From Ceratotherium simum simum (taxonomy: Eukaryota; Chordata; Mammalia; Perissodactyla; Rhinocerotidae), in contig NW_004454181.1 of NCBI RefSeq assembly GCF_000283155.1, positions 20,213,792 to 20,277,791 of the forward strand: a DNA stretch of 64,000 bases, written 5' to 3'. The position numbers and the translations under genes were made by a program. This document shows, one piece after another, positions 32,853-44,357 of the stretch. The first letter of the stretch is position 1. Every line of letters starts with the position of its first letter. The notes beneath the pieces were generated by a model. The model was given only the letters and a program-made list of their open reading frames with translations, ran no database searches and had not been told where the DNA came from.

Positions 32853-32855
<3 letters not shown>

Positions 32856-32879
32856 CTTTATATGTTATACATGCCCCTT

Positions 32880-32960
32880 TGTCCCAGCAAATTCTTTCTG
32901 GTAATTTACCCTAAGGAATTAATGAAGGCAATAATAGTGACATATGTAAAAGTGTGTGTT
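32880..32960 (+). repeat. Old L1 fragment, left of ERE
   Basis: GTCCCAGCAAATTCTTTCTG, GTAATTTACCCTAAGGAATT, AATGAAGGCAATAATAGTGA resembles the L1 ORF2 end again (CCAGCAATT...TTTATCCTAAGGAA type). It may be a second old L1 or a rearranged part of the one at 32480. Confidence 0.55.
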
Positions 32961-33207
32961 GGGGCCGGCCCAGTGGCATAGCGGTTAAGTGTGCCTGCTT
33001 GACTTCTGCGGCCCAGGGTTTGCAGGTTCGGATCCCGGGCGCGCACTGGATACACCGCTTGTCAAGCCATGCTGTGGCGGCATCCCATATAAAATAGAGG
33101 AAGATGGGCACAGATGTTAGCCCAGGGCCAATCTTCCTCAGCAAAAAGAGGAAGATTGGCATTAGATGTTAGCTCAGGACTTAATCTTCCTCATGAAAAA
33201 AAAAAAA
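32961..33207 (+). mobile_element. ERE SINE, duplicated-body type
   Basis: Full head GGGGCCGGCCCAGTGGCATA, with GGTTCGGATCCCGGGCGCGC as B-box region, then AATAGAGGAAGATGGGCACA and two GGAAGATTGGC / TTAGCTCAGG body units, ending in poly(A). The target duplication AGTGTGTGTT lies at 32951-32960 and 33208-33217. Inserted in an old L1. Confidence 0.95.
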
Positions 33208-33217
33208 AGTGTGTGTT

Positions 33218-33410
33218 TACACATATAAACTTATACATATGCACACAAAATAGTCTAGAAGGGCATATACCAAGGTATTAGTAGTGCTTGCTATGGGCAA
33301 AGAGGTTATGGGAGATTATTTTTTCTGCTTCTTTTTTCTTTTCCAAATTTTCAGATCTTTCTCTCATTATTATATTTATAATGAGAAATTTTTTATATTT
33401 AAAAATAATA
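33218..33410 (+). repeat. Old L1 3' UTR, right of ERE
   Basis: CTTGCTATGGGCAAAGAGGT, TATGGGAGATTATTTTTTCT, TTTTCCAAATTTTCAGATCT and ATTATTATATTTATAATGAG fit the end of an old L1 3' UTR. The ERE separates it from the preceding L1 piece. Confidence 0.6.
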
Positions 33411-33559
33411 GTAAAGGTAAATAAATTACATCCCCAATAATTATGCCCAGCAGAATTTTGTAGAATTTCTGATCATAACACAACTTTTGAATCATTAGAG
33501 GGAGATGGGCTAAGCTACACTTTGAAAATTGTTGCTGATTCTCCTTAGATTTCAGTATC

Positions 33560-34060
33560 ATGTAAATTTGGTGTCTACTGCACTTAGTATATACTGAGCT
33601 GCCAATATCTGTGCAGCTACATCCTAAGTCATACGGGGCTACAAAGAAAATGTAACCTATATGATTCCTTTCCTCAAACTATTCATAGTCGATCCAGGAT
33701 AAATGATATACGTGAAAGAGAAACCAGGACTAATTCAAGGCCACTCATGGTATAAAGTGCTAAATCATAAGGAAGAGCTGCTGAGTTGTATAGAGGTTCA
33801 TAGAAGGAGAAGATAATTATGTTTCAGAGGGGTCAGGAAAATCTTCATGGACAAAAAAGATGGGATGGTAACAAAAGAAGAGCAGATACATAAAAGGTGT
33901 CAAGACAGGAATGATGGGGTGAGTTTTAGAGATAGTAAGAGCAGCCTGGCTTAAGAACCGAGTTCCTACTGAGGGCTGAAGATGGTGAGGACAATTTAGG
34001 GAGGAGCCTACAGTGCTGGGGTCAGAAAATTGGATAATAATGTCTGTGTATTATAAGTTC
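33560..34060 (-). repeat. Probable diverged L2, antisense
   Basis: Weak L2 reverse-strand words (AGAGGGGTCAGGAAAATCTT, GTGTCAAGACAGGAATGATG, GTAAGAGCAGCCTGG). Too diverged for a strong call. Confidence 0.35.
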
Positions 34061-34112
34061 TGGGTCTAAACACAACAAAGAGATGAGTGATTTTAAAATA
34101 TCAAATGTGAAA

Positions 34113-34753
34113 CTGGTGCAGCCACTATGGAAAACAGTATGGAGATTCCTCAAAAAATCAAGGATAGAACTACCATATGATCCAGCTATTCCACTGTTGG
34201 GTGTTTATCCAAAGAACTTGAAAACACCAATTTGTAAAGGTACATGCACCCCTGTGTTCATTGCAGCGTTATTCACAATAGCCAAGACTTGGAAGCAACC
34301 TAAGTGCCCATCAAGGGATGAATGGATAAAGAAGATGTGCTATATATACACAATGGAATACTACTCAGCCATAAGAAACGATGAAATCCAGCCATTTGTG
34401 ACAACATGGAGGGACATTGAGGGTATAATGCAAAGTGAAATAAGTCAGAGGGAGAAGGTCAAATACCGTATGATTTCCTTCATTAAGTAGTAGATAATAA
34501 CAACAATAAACAAACACATAGGGACAGAGATTGGATTGGTGGTTACCAGAGGGGAAGGGGGGAGGGAGGAGGGCGAAAGGGATAATTCAGCACATGTGTG
34601 TGGTGATGGGCTGTAATTAGTATTTTGGTGGTGAACATGATGTAATCTATGCAGAAATAGAAGTATAATGATGTACACCTGAAATTTTTACAATGTTATA
34701 AACCAATGTTACTGCAATAAACAAAAAAACAAACAAACATAATAAAATAAAAT
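34113..34753 (+). mobile_element. 5'-truncated L1 with ORF2 C-terminus and 3' UTR
   Basis: A truncated LINE-1 of the perissodactyl type. The open frame from 34113 to 34490 encodes the C-terminal part of ORF2 protein (reverse transcriptase/endonuclease polyprotein), with YDPAIPLLG, FTIAKTWKQPKCPS, DEWIKKM and YYSAIRNDE. It lacks the catalytic domains. The 3' UTR follows (GGTGGTTACCAGAGGGGAAG, AGCACATGTGTGTGGTG, AACATGATGTAATCTATG, AAACCAATGTTACTGCAATA) and an A-rich tail. An 18-bp perfect duplication (AAAATATCAAATGTGAAA) at 34095-34112 and 34754-34771 gives exact borders. The ATG at 34083 and the next ten codons come from the host target, so that start is accidental. Inactive. Confidence 0.95.
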
Positions 34754-34774
34754 AAAATATCAAATGTGAAAAAG

Positions 34775-35576
34775 ACGTTAACGTAAGCATTAATCATCCA
34801 GAAACCATCTAAAAGCAGCAAGTAACACAAGAAGGAGGGACATAATAACCTCTTTTAAACAAAACCCACTCTAAAAATATGTTTTTGGAAAAGGGGTATT
34901 GGTGGTCCTTTCAGCAAGCAGCAGGCTTTGTGAATCCCAAGGAAGTGGCAGGAGAGGAATGGACTTGAGGAAAGGAAAGTTCATGCTGACAAACAGTGGT
35001 CAAGGAATTTGGATGAAACCCTAAGTAGAGAAAATTTGTTTCAGTCCCCCAAGCGGAAGTTTTATAATGAGTGAAATTCATTATCTTAAACTTTTGGCAA
35101 TGATGTGTAATTGTTAACCTCTGCTGCTTTAGTTCAAGGCTCCCTTCAGTAAAATATATTGTTTGCCATCAAAGCTGATGTGGATTAGGAGCTGAGCATG
35201 TGCCCTCCCTTTTAGGTTATATTAATATACCAAAATCGATAACATGCCATAGCTTTCAGAACTAGTAATAAAATACCCTAAAATATTCCCAGAATATGTC
35301 TATAAATTATTTGTTCAATGTACTTATGTTAAAAAGGTTGTCAGTTACAATGCTCTGGAAGACTCTAAAATTACAAGCCATCGTATTTGTATTTGATAAA
35401 GCTCTTGCTGTTTTGGGTTAGAGGGGGTTATGCTGTGGGGAAAAAAAATCATTATTTTCCCTACTAAATAAATTACTTGCCTATATTTCATGTATCACTC
35501 AGGCCAGCCAGTATTGAAGGTTTAAATAATAAATAACAAATAGCTCCATTCATTTATTAATAATGATGCATCACTT
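34775..35576. other. Noncoding, low-repeat stretch
   Basis: No named repeat. 35040-35560 is AT-rich (TTAGGTTATATTAATATACC, TTAAATAATAAATAACAA) and could be conserved noncoding or matrix-attachment-like DNA. No exon seen. Confidence 0.3.
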
Positions 35577-35630
35577 GTGCGTGTGTGTATGTGTGTGTGA
35601 GTGTGTGTGTGTGTGCATGCGCATGTGTGC
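35577..35630. repeat. (TG)n microsatellite
   Basis: GT-rich run with TA and GA interruptions, ending in GCATGCGCATGTGTG. Alternating purine-pyrimidine, potentially Z-forming. Confidence 0.93.
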
Positions 35631-37090
35631 CTTAAGTATATGAGTTCTCTTTTAGACTCTTGGGGTGACAGATTGAACAGTAGTCATCTGAAAGGACAAA
35701 GTCATGCCTCTGGGATCATTAACATTTTTCCAAGTTAAGGAAATCATTTAGTGCTGACAGACCTTTTCACTTGGCCAGTGCCTGATGCAAGGGGCTGTGC
35801 TGAAATAAAGTTCTTGAAAGGCACAGAACCACCTGCCTTTAACCTCAAATTTGCTACAGGGCTCCCTTATTATTAACTCTTCTCAATGGAGCACCAGGAT
35901 AGACAGAGGGAAAAATGAAAGGAAGAGAAGACAATCAGGCTCTCTCCAAAATTCTCTCCTTTTATTTAGCAGAAAGAGAAAGGAGGTTAGCCATGTCTGC
36001 TTCAGGCTTTATATCACCATTAGCCTGGTTAATTAACTGACTCCACAGATGTAAGTATCAATCTCCACCATATTGTCCCAAAGCGACCCTCACTGTTACC
36101 TACAGTGCTTCTCCTTCTATTTGAAGCAGACAAGAGGTAGGTCGACCTAGGGTACCGATTCCCACAAAAAGCCAGCTAAGAAATATATTGCACTACCTTC
36201 CATCCCCCAAGGAATACCTGGACCAAGGAAACAGCTAGAAACAGCTGGACCTTGCAATGAGTTACTGTTGGCACCAGGCCAGAGCAAAAGCAATCAGCCT
36301 TGCAGTGAATCCTAAAACAGATAGATCCCCTCTGTTTGTCCTTCCCTTCTCCACACACCTAGGGCAAGCACAGGGCTTGGCAGGAGCTCTGGGGACATGA
36401 ACATATATTTAAAAGGACATAAGTCTCAGAACTACTCTTTCATAATAAATTGCATACTTTTTTCCTACATTATTTAGCTCTAGGGCAAAAGATCTTTCAC
36501 CTCTGAAAATACATATGAAATATCTGACCTGCTCCAGTGACCTAGCTAATTGGGCCCTATAATGCTGGAGGGAAGAGTCGAGTTCTTCCTACTGTTTGGG
36601 GTCTGTTGCTGATTCCTTTTGCCCTAGGTAAACCTCTTCTCCTTCTTTGGTCTCTTCCTTATGTGACCCTCACCACCAAACAGCAACATGGAGCAGGGCA
36701 CAGCAGGCTGCCACACCATCATCCTTGTTTAAAGAACAGGGTCAGCTCCTTGCTGTGAACAGATTTTCCTCTGTAGAAGCAGGTTCATGTTTATCTTTCA
36801 AGTTTTAGCAACAAATTCAGAATCGCCAACATGTGCCGCCCAGCTGTGGCAGTGCCTGATTTATGAACAAATCTGCATATAATTGTGTTGGTCCTTTTTT
36901 TTCCTGGTCTATTTCTTTTCTTTAAATAAAATGTTTTATTCCAGGTTGCATAAAGCCCCAATTCTAAAGCCATATAATTTTATGGACAAGGGGTGGGGTA
37001 GGAGAGGGGGAGTTCTTTTGTATGGCACCTGAACTCATTAAAATCCTAAATTCCATAATTTTACACTACCATGTGCCACAACTGAACAGC
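35631..37090. other. No recognised feature
   Basis: No repeat family or exon named. Small open frames show no domain. An AATAAA occurs at about 36924 next to a T-run, without other signs of a transcript end. Confidence 0.35.
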
Positions 37091-37094
37091 CTAA

Positions 37095-37480
37095 TTGCTC
37101 ACCATCTTTATGAGAACCACAAATGGAGCAGGAAAACCAGGGAACAGGTGGGAAGGCCACACTGGGGTTTGGGTCCAAACCCTGTCAAGAGGTGGTGACC
37201 AGACTAGAATTGGATACCTTCGCATTGTAAGAGACTTTACTCTCTACGAAGGTCTGAACGTTGACAAGAGTCAGTGATGCTGCAAGGTATGTGTTAAAAT
37301 GAAGAAATCCCCATGAGTAGACATCTCTTATAGTGACCACACCACTGGGATTTTTTAAGATAGGGCACTATGGGATGAGGTAAGAATCAATGGCTAACAA
37401 TGTTATCGCTACCTATGTCAACAGGTTCTTGGACACAAATAAAGGTTGGATCTTACAATTTACCAAAAAAAAAAAAAAAG
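37095..37480 (+). pseudogene. Possible poly(A)-tailed retrocopy (origin unknown)
   Basis: A short open frame (37095-37277, 60 codons, with stretch GHTGVWVQTLSRGGDQ) is followed by noncoding sequence, an AATAAA signal at about 37439 and, 22 bp later, a run of 15 A at about 37466-37480. Signal plus A-run at the right spacing is what a retrotransposed mRNA 3' end looks like. I do not recognise the parent gene, and no target-site duplication was found, so the call is tentative. The A-run could also be a simple repeat. Confidence 0.35.
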
Positions 37481-38157
37481 TGATTTGGATGTCAAGAGAT
37501 CAAGTTCCTTCTCTGGTCCCTCACAACAGGATCTGGTGACTTGGGAGTCATGGATATGAAAATTCTTTAGCACCTATTCTATAGACAGCAAAAACAATTG
37601 ATTAACCAGAATGACTGGCGTTTTCAGCATCTTGGTTAATCACTTTGTTTTCCTCATAAAGGAAACTAGCCCCTTTGAAAAGGGTGTTATAGTTTGGTGA
37701 TTGTGGGAAGGGGCCCAAAAATGTGCAATTAGGAAGAAGTTTTCAGCGTATTTTTTTATCTTACCTGCCAACTGATAGCAAAGACCAGGCCAACCAAGCT
37801 CCAATTGTCAGACTCCATTCTCAAGACTGTACAACCAATCTGATTGTTTCCTTCACTTAAAACCAAGGAAAACTTCAACATATTTCAAAAATTCAACACT
37901 TCATTCAAGCCTCAAGAAGCCTCACCCCTGAAAAATTAAGGGTGCCAGTATTAGACTAGCCACCTAGATAACCATGAGACATGAGAAGACCAAGTTGATG
38001 AGATCCAGAAATCTACTAAGTTGAAAGAGGTTGGAAGATATCAAAGTACCAGGGAAGTTGGCAAGTCGGTACAGGTTAGCAGTGGAAGCCACAGTGAGAG
38101 TTTTTAGAACTAGAAACAAAGTCTAATATAAAGTAAGCATTAATGTTAAATGAAGGG

Positions 38158-38190
38158 GTCGATGGATGGATGGATGGACGGATGGATAGG
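38158..38190. repeat. (GGAT)n microsatellite
   Basis: About seven GATG/GGAT tetranucleotide units with one GGAC variant. Confidence 0.92.
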
Positions 38191-38792
38191 AAGACAGTGA
38201 GTTAAGAAAAAAACAGTTGATGAGGTCTGGTTTCAAGGAGAAGAGTCCTAGAGGTGGGAGTGGGAAAGTGGTAGCCCTGGGCACCCTGATGATGATCACA
38301 ATCAGAAGCTGCTGAGAACAGTGCTAGTGAATGCTGTCACCTAACTAAAGAACAGAGATACCTTATCAGAGATGTAACAAGGCCTAGAATCACGGACAAG
38401 CTCTTATTCCCCAAGGAAACTTTCAGAGAGAGCTCCTAGGCCTGGCCAAAGCTTTGGCCACTCAGCAGCATTTCCAACAAGCACTGCCAACTTCTTCAGA
38501 AATATGCAGAAAGATCTCCTCTCTGAACCAGAGGGGCAGGATGTTTCAGCTTAATCCTCTGCGGAGACCTGAGATCTCACACCAAGAACATGGTGTCTTG
38601 TGTTAGCAATTCACTGAGACAAAGTGGGGCCAGATGGATGTCTGGTGTGCCAGGCACAGTCTATGAGGAAACAGAGGTCTCTTATTTAGGCCCAATAATT
38701 AGAAAGTGGGTCTGATATAGAAAAGAGAACACCAGACGAGGAGTCCTGCTTCCAGCTTTTTTAATTCCAAAATTAGGCCAAAAATACCAAGC
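38191..38792. other. No recognised feature
   Basis: No exon or named repeat seen in this unique-looking segment. Confidence 0.4.
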
Positions 38793-38801
38793 AGGACAAT
38801 T

Positions 38802-38964
38802 CTTTATTTTATTTTTTTTTTATTGATGTTTTAATAGTTTTTAACATTGTGAAATTTTGGCTTGTACATTTTTGTTTGTCCATCACCATATATATGACTC
38901 CCTTCACCCCTTGTGCCCACCTCCCACCCCCATTGCCCCTGGTACCCACAATACAGTTTTCTCT
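38802..38964 (-). mobile_element. Short antisense L1 3' stub
   Basis: Starts with a T-rich run and contains TTTAATAGTTTTTAACATTG, TGAAATTTTGGCTTGTACAT, TTTGTTTGTCCATCACCATA and CCTGGTACCCACAATACAGT, the reverse strand of a perissodactyl L1 3' end. Severely 5'-truncated (163 bp). AGGACAATT at 38793-38801 and 38965-38973 is the probable target duplication. Confidence 0.8.
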
Positions 38965-39099
38965 AGGACAATTTTTTTTATTCACCTCCCTTCCTCACCT
39001 TCTCTTCTCTTCTTGTTCTCAGAATCTGTTTCCAGGCACCTTTCTTCACTATACATCCCAGACTTTCCTCACCACTGATCAGCTCACAACTATGTAAGT

Positions 39100-39245
39100 A
39101 CTTACTTAGCATTAAGCATTTTGCATTCATCACTTCATCCAATCCTAATGACAACCTGGTAAAGCAGGTACCATAATTATTCCCATTTAGCAGATAAGGA
39201 AACTGAGGCTCAGCAAAATTATATAATTTGATTAAAGGTAACCTT
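39100..39245 (-). repeat. MIR SINE, antisense
   Basis: CACTTCATCCAATCCTAATG, ACAACCTGGTAAAGCAGGTA, CCATTTAGCAGATAAGGAAA and CTGAGGCTCAGCAAAATTAT match the reverse MIR. Confidence 0.82.
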
Positions 39246-39456
39246 GTTGATGCTGATGTTTCACATCTGGTCCCCTGCCTTCCTTACTTGCCCTTTGTTC
39301 TTATGGATCGCCTAGCTCCTAAAAGCCATGGCTCTCTCTTCAGCCTGCCAAGTTTCCATTCACCCAGCTAATGACTCACGGCTTGTCATGCTCTGCAGAA
39401 TGGTAATGAATATGAAAGCATTTTATAAACCATACGAATGTGAAGTCTTATTTTAA

Positions 39457-39493
39457 TGTGTGTGTGTCTGTGTGTGTGTTGTGTGTGTGCATG
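39457..39493. repeat. (TG)n microsatellite
   Basis: Interrupted TG run with one CTG and one TTG variant. Confidence 0.93.
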
Positions 39494-39914
39494 TTGCATT
39501 CATTTCTGCTCTGTCTGGTTTCCGACTTGTTACTTTACCTTTTTCCTGGAAGCATTCACCTGAAATTCAGACTCCTTAACCAGAGCAATGCCCACCTCCT
39601 AGGCTAGCCCCCATACATCCACAATATGCCTGGGTGCTCCCAGTCCTAGCTCCTTTCAAATTTGGAAATGACCTGAGGCCATTTCTGTGCTAGACCCAGG
39701 GGCAAGGTGCTGCCTTGCTGATAGAAATTCTTTATGAAGCATCTTCCCCACCCCCCACCCCCTCCCTGCATCCTGTGGCTCTCTCACTTGTTCCTATGTC
39801 CCTCCCATTGATTCCCATTGCCCTTCAAATTAGAAACCTAGAAATAGCCTTTCCTATCATATCCCTTCATCACTAACAATAAATTTCTATTGTGTCCAAG
39901 GAAAATAGCCACGT

Positions 39915-40150
39915 AATCATAGCTAATACTATTTGAGCATTTACTATACTCCTAGCACTGGGCTAAGCATCTTACATACATTATCTCATTTAATCCTCAC
40001 AATATCTCTGTGAGATATATAGAATTGTTATCTCCAGTTAATGGATGACAGAACCGTGGTCAAGAATGTGCCCTAGATCACACATGCTAAGAGGCCAAGC
40101 CAAGGTTTAAATCAGTTCTTAATGTATCTCCGAAGCCTCATGCTCTTAAT
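39915..40150 (-). repeat. MIR SINE, antisense
   Basis: TATTTGAGCATTTACTATAC, TCCTAGCACTGGGCTAAGCA, ATTATCTCATTTAATCCTCA, AATATCTCTGTGAG, ATCACACATGCTAAGAGGCC and AGGTTTAAATCAG. Nearly full-length reverse MIR. Confidence 0.88.
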
Positions 40151-40740
40151 GAGTATGCTATACTCCACAATGCAAGAGAGAATTTTTTTTTATTCACTGA
40201 AATGAATGAAGGCTTTCCAATTCTTTCAGATTCACCAGGAGCCTCCTGTAATCTCCAACAGTTTCCTGACTCCCAGGTCAAGCATATTCCCACATAGAAT
40301 AGCCTGTGTCCACTCCTTGGTTCAAGGAGTCAACTGGTGACTTGGTTCAAGGTCCTGAGAAATGACCGTTCCCTGATCACCAATCCATGCATGTTGACAC
40401 AAAGCTACTGTTAGAGATTATGGAACAAGAGGACACCTTAGTACACCTCAAAGAAGGGAACTGAATGCAAGTTGATGTTCCGCATAAAGGAGAAGCCACG
40501 TTGTAGTTGTTTTTTTTCCTTCAGTCAGTAGGGCTCATCTGCTTTCTGGATATAGGAACCCAATATTTAGAACCCAATGTCACCCATTCTAGACTCTTGT
40601 GCCCATATCAGTACTCTTTCTGCCCATGAGTACATTCCTTAAGTGGTGGAAAGTATTTTAATAAATTCGGTCATGTCAGAGAAATGACATACAGTATTTT
40701 CATTTAAAAGTGTCTGCTTCAATTCAACTGACACTTGAGA
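40151..40740. other. No recognised feature
   Basis: No repeat family or exon recognised; T-run at 40500-40518. Confidence 0.4.
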
Positions 40741-40744
40741 AGGT

Positions 40745-40870
40745 GTTCTGAAGTCTGATCTCCTAGATTAAAACCTCTGCTTCATCAATTTTTTAACCTC
40801 TCTAAGGCTCAGTTTCTTTAGTTGTCATGAGTATCAAATGAAATAATGCAAGTAAATTACTTAGCCCAGA
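40745..40870 (+). repeat. MIR SINE fragment
   Basis: TTTTTTAACCTCTCTAAGGC, TCAGTTTCTTTAGTTGTCAT, ATCAAATGAAATAATGCAAG in MIR order. Confidence 0.72.
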
Positions 40871-41228
40871 CTGACTTCCACAGGTAGATAGGAAGAACAC
40901 TCAGATGCTGAATCAAACCAAAACAAAAATAACAAAAATATATAAATCAGGCCAATGAGTATGGGAAAGTGTTCATGGATGGCAGAGCTGTACTTCTCCA
41001 ACTTTTCTGTCACAGCCAAATGAAAAAATATATATGGGAAATTAAAGGGCAGAGAAGAGAGAAAGGATATGAAGCTTACCTCGTCCTAGCCCTTCTAAAT
41101 GGCATTGGGACTCAACACGGCACTTCTATGGAAGGGCCAGGTCTGTGAGTTGGCATGTTTGTCTCCCTGTCCCTGTAGATCAGTGGGAAGGAGGGAAGTA
41201 TCTCAGCCAAGGTCAAGAGCCTAGTCTT

Positions 41229-41468
41229 TTTTTTTTTTTTTTTTTTTGTGAGGAAGATCAGCCCTGAGCAAACATCCATGCCAATCCTCCTTTTTGCTGA
41301 GGAAGACTGGCCCTGGGCTCACATCTGTGCCCATCTTCCTCCACTTTATATAGGACGCCGCCAGAGCACGGCCTGACAAGTGGTGCATCGGTGTGCGCCC
41401 GGGATCCGAACCCGGGCCGCCAGCAGCAGAGTGCGCGCACTTAACTGCTACGCCACAGGGCCAGCCCT
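41229..41468 (-). mobile_element. ERE SINE, antisense, duplicated-body type
   Basis: Poly(T) start, then GAGGAAGATCAGCCCTGAGC, GAGGAAGACTGGCCCTGGGC, CGGGATCCGAACCCGGGCCG (B-box complement) and CTACGCCACAGGGCCAGCC as the 5' head. A 12-bp duplication with one mismatch (GAGCCTAGTCTT at 41217-41228, GAGCCTGGTCTT at 41469-41480). Well-preserved, CpG-rich head, so fairly young. Confidence 0.95.
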
Positions 41469-41480
41469 GAGCCTGGTCTT

Positions 41481-43380
41481 ATTAACCAAATTTTCTCCCT
41501 CTTTAGGAGAAGGGAGCTCAGGAAAGAAATGAATAAATAAACAGAGGAAGGGATGGAGTGGTGTGAGTTAATGAAGAGTGTGCAAAAAGTCTAATGTGCT
41601 TTCAATAGAAAACACATCTTTTGACCCTACGTACCAGATATCACTGGCTTGAATGTGAGTTGGGACAATCACGTTGTATAAAACAAACAAGGGGGATAAA
41701 CAAATCCAGAGCTGTGAAACACATTCTCTTATGGGGTCCAAGAACATCTCCCATTGCCAGTTCATTGGTGACAGAAATCTTAGCATTTCACCATCTAAGG
41801 GCCCATGAAACCTCTGAGTGAGCAACAACTCGTTTCCTGGCTCCCTTTATTACAATTCCTTCTAATTTAAAATTTATAATGAATGCGAACAATAATCAGT
41901 TTGTAAATACTGTTTTTAAGTTCACTAGAGCTTTGCCGAGATATTCCTTCTAGGTAACAAGTATGTGGCTCATTACTCTCTCATTAGCAAGATAGAAATA
42001 AAGATTAAAAAAAAAAAAGGAAGAAAAGGAAAAAAAAACACCCTCTCCAAAGATATTGTTGGAGTCTAATTGCCTGCAAGGAATTCTTAATAATGTTTAC
42101 TAATGCCTTTTCAGCCTTGCCAATTTTATAATGCTCATTCCAGATTCCAGGTGTGACGTCTGTGGTCCCTGCTGTGATCTTAGCTAGCAAGTTTAGACAC
42201 CTAGAATAGCAGCTTTGGAGAGTTTTTAGCCCCATCTTATGTCCCCAGAATGCAATCACACCCGCTGGGGCTATCGAAAGCAAATTTGAAGCTCTGCCAT
42301 TTTTATTTAAAATTAAATCTCTAATTAGACAACGTCTGCCATTCACCTAGACAAGACAGGACACCATCTCAACATGGCTCACTGAGGGCAAGGCTCCAAG
42401 CGTCAACCTTTTCCTAGACATTGCAAGTGGCTAAAAAGCAATTTTCCCCTCATCTCCTGGAATCCCTGGTTAGGGCAGATTACTCTCTTGTCTGAAACAT
42501 AGATCCTTTGTCTGCAATCCTATTTGGTGTTCTGGAAATCCAAAAACAAACAGAAAATATTTTACAGAGATGAAGAGTCTATACCAAATATTAGCATCTT
42601 GAATCTCACCACTATTAAAGCAAAGAATGGCAAGAGGACTCAGTAAGAAACTATAGTAGTTTGGAGTGGAGTGGAGCTTGGGGAAGCAAAGGCTGGTTGT
42701 TTTCCTTCTAAACAACTAACGAATTATTTAGGAATAATATTAGGAAATAACTCCTTGACCCTTTGCAAGAAGAACCCTGCGTGTGAAGAAACTAAGGCAG
42801 GGAATCTGTAAACTCACTGCAGGTTAGAGACCATATCCATTGGAGGTTTGTTCTCACTATGCTGTGCCAGTTGAGTCCCACTCTTTCTAAGCCATCTTTC
42901 TGCCTCTTTCACCTGTCCTGGAAGCAGTTGAATGGTCTTTCTAAGCACACGAGGTCAAGGCTGAGTTGTGAGGCTTTCATTTTTGGAGTTAATTTTGAGA
43001 GGCAAATTTGACACGGACTTGCTCCATTTCCTTTCTGCTGGTAATCCCTTTCTCTTCCAGTTTTATAGGGAGAAGGAAGAAAGGAGGAGGTGAGTCCTAA
43101 CTCCATCAAAATTCCTTGCAATTCTAGTGCTTAAAGGAGAACTTTTGGAACTGACTTGCTTGCAGGAGTCTGCTCTTGATTACACGGGGAAACCAAGCAG
43201 AGAACTGTGAACAAGTTCCCCCAACAAGGTTCATAAAACAAGATTGAAAAAGATATAAGAAGCTGTAATTTCAAAACCACCAAGCCCAAATCAGGCACTA
43301 TGCCCAGATCTGGTGTCCATTTCCTAAACAAGCCAAAGCCTCCAACAGGCAAGCAAAAGCTCCTTTCAGCCTGAGACAGT
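41481..43380. other. Noncoding, purine tract and low-repeat block
   Basis: An A/G tract (A12, GGAAGAAAAGGA, A9) lies at about 42007-42040. 42050-42340 has no named repeat and is a mild candidate for conserved DNA. The antisense frame covering it (42005-42346) begins in the purine tract and has no domain. No exon identified elsewhere in the span. Confidence 0.35.
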
Positions 43381-43384
43381 GGAA

Positions 43385-43500
43385 GAGACTTGGCTAGGGG
43401 TCGACGGTTCTGGGTTCTGCCATCAACTAGCTCTGTGATCTTAGGCAAGGTGCTTGACCTCTCTGAGCTTCAGTTTTAAGTATCTATAAAATGAACGGGT
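43385..43500 (+). repeat. MIR SINE, first of two
   Basis: TCTGCCATCAACTAGCTCTG, TGATCTTAGGCAAGGTGCTT, GACCTCTCTGAGCTTCAGTT, then TATAAAATGAACGGGTTTAA. Truncated 3'. Confidence 0.8.
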
Positions 43501-43514
43501 TTAACTTGAAAGTG

Positions 43515-43745
43515 GGTGAATTCTGATGCTTGATTTTGAAACCTGGCTCCACCACTTATTAGCTGTGTAACCTTAGGCAAGTTACTTAACCAGAGAGTGC
43601 CTCAGTTTCCTGACTTGTGAACGAGGGATAACTATACTACTTCCCTTGCAGGGCTGTTGTGAGGATTAAAGGAAAAATAATACAGGTAAAGGGCCTAGAA
43701 TGGTGCCTGGAATGTAACAATCAATAGACATTGGGTGCTGCTGCT
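43515..43745 (+). repeat. MIR SINE, second of two
   Basis: CTGGCTCCACCACTTATTAG, CTGTGTAACCTTAGGCAAGT, TGCCTCAGTTTCCTGACTTG, CAGGGCTGTTGTGAGGATTA, GAATGGTGCCTGGAATG. Near full-length and only about 15 bp from another sense MIR. Confidence 0.9.
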
Positions 43746-44114
43746 GTTAAATGACTGTAACTCATGAAATCAACAGGTGTAGGAAGGACAAAGCAATTAC
43801 CTGAGCTGACTCTGGGCAAAAAGCTCTTGATTTCCCAGCCTTATCATTAATTCATTCCTCCAGGGACTCAGAAATCCTGACCCCTGCCTCCATGAAGAGG
43901 CATTTTTACCTGCTCCTATTCCAAAAACACACCTGCAGATATCGAAGTTTAAATTCCAGGTTCCCAGACCACATTTGGCAACACCAACCCTTGTCCTGAT
44001 CTAGCTGCCCTCAGAGGCTCTCTGCATGCTCCTCTCACAGAGAAATCTCTAGTTTTAAGCTGACTTTTACAATTCATTAGCTGTAGCACCTTGACCATGT
44101 CATTCAACTTTTTG

Positions 44115-44357
44115 TGTGTGTGTGTGTGAGGAAGATTAGCCCTGAGCTAACATCCATTGCAAATCCTCCTCTTTTTGACAAGGAAGATTGGCCCTGGGCT
44201 AACATCCGTGTCCATCCTCCTCTACTTTGTACGGGAGGCCGCCACAGCACGGCTTGACAAGCAGTGCGTCAGTCCGTGCCCAGGATCCGAACCCATGAAC
44301 CCCAGGCCGCCGAAGCGGAGCAAGTGAACCTAACCACTACACCACCAGGCCGGCCCC
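44115..44357 (-). mobile_element. ERE SINE, antisense, with GT microsatellite tail
   Basis: The A-tail position carries (TG)n instead of poly(T), then GAGGAAGATTAGCCCTGAGC, GGAAGATTGGCCCTGGGC, a B-box complement AGGATCCGAACCC and a head CACCACCAGGCCGGCCCC-type end. A 17-bp perfect target duplication TGTCATTCAACTTTTTG flanks it (44098-44114 and 44358-44374). Confidence 0.96.

Noticed and set aside
36920..36960. Transcript end with AATAAA
   Set aside because: Single hexamer in AT-rich DNA without an associated A-tail, GT-rich downstream element or coding sequence.
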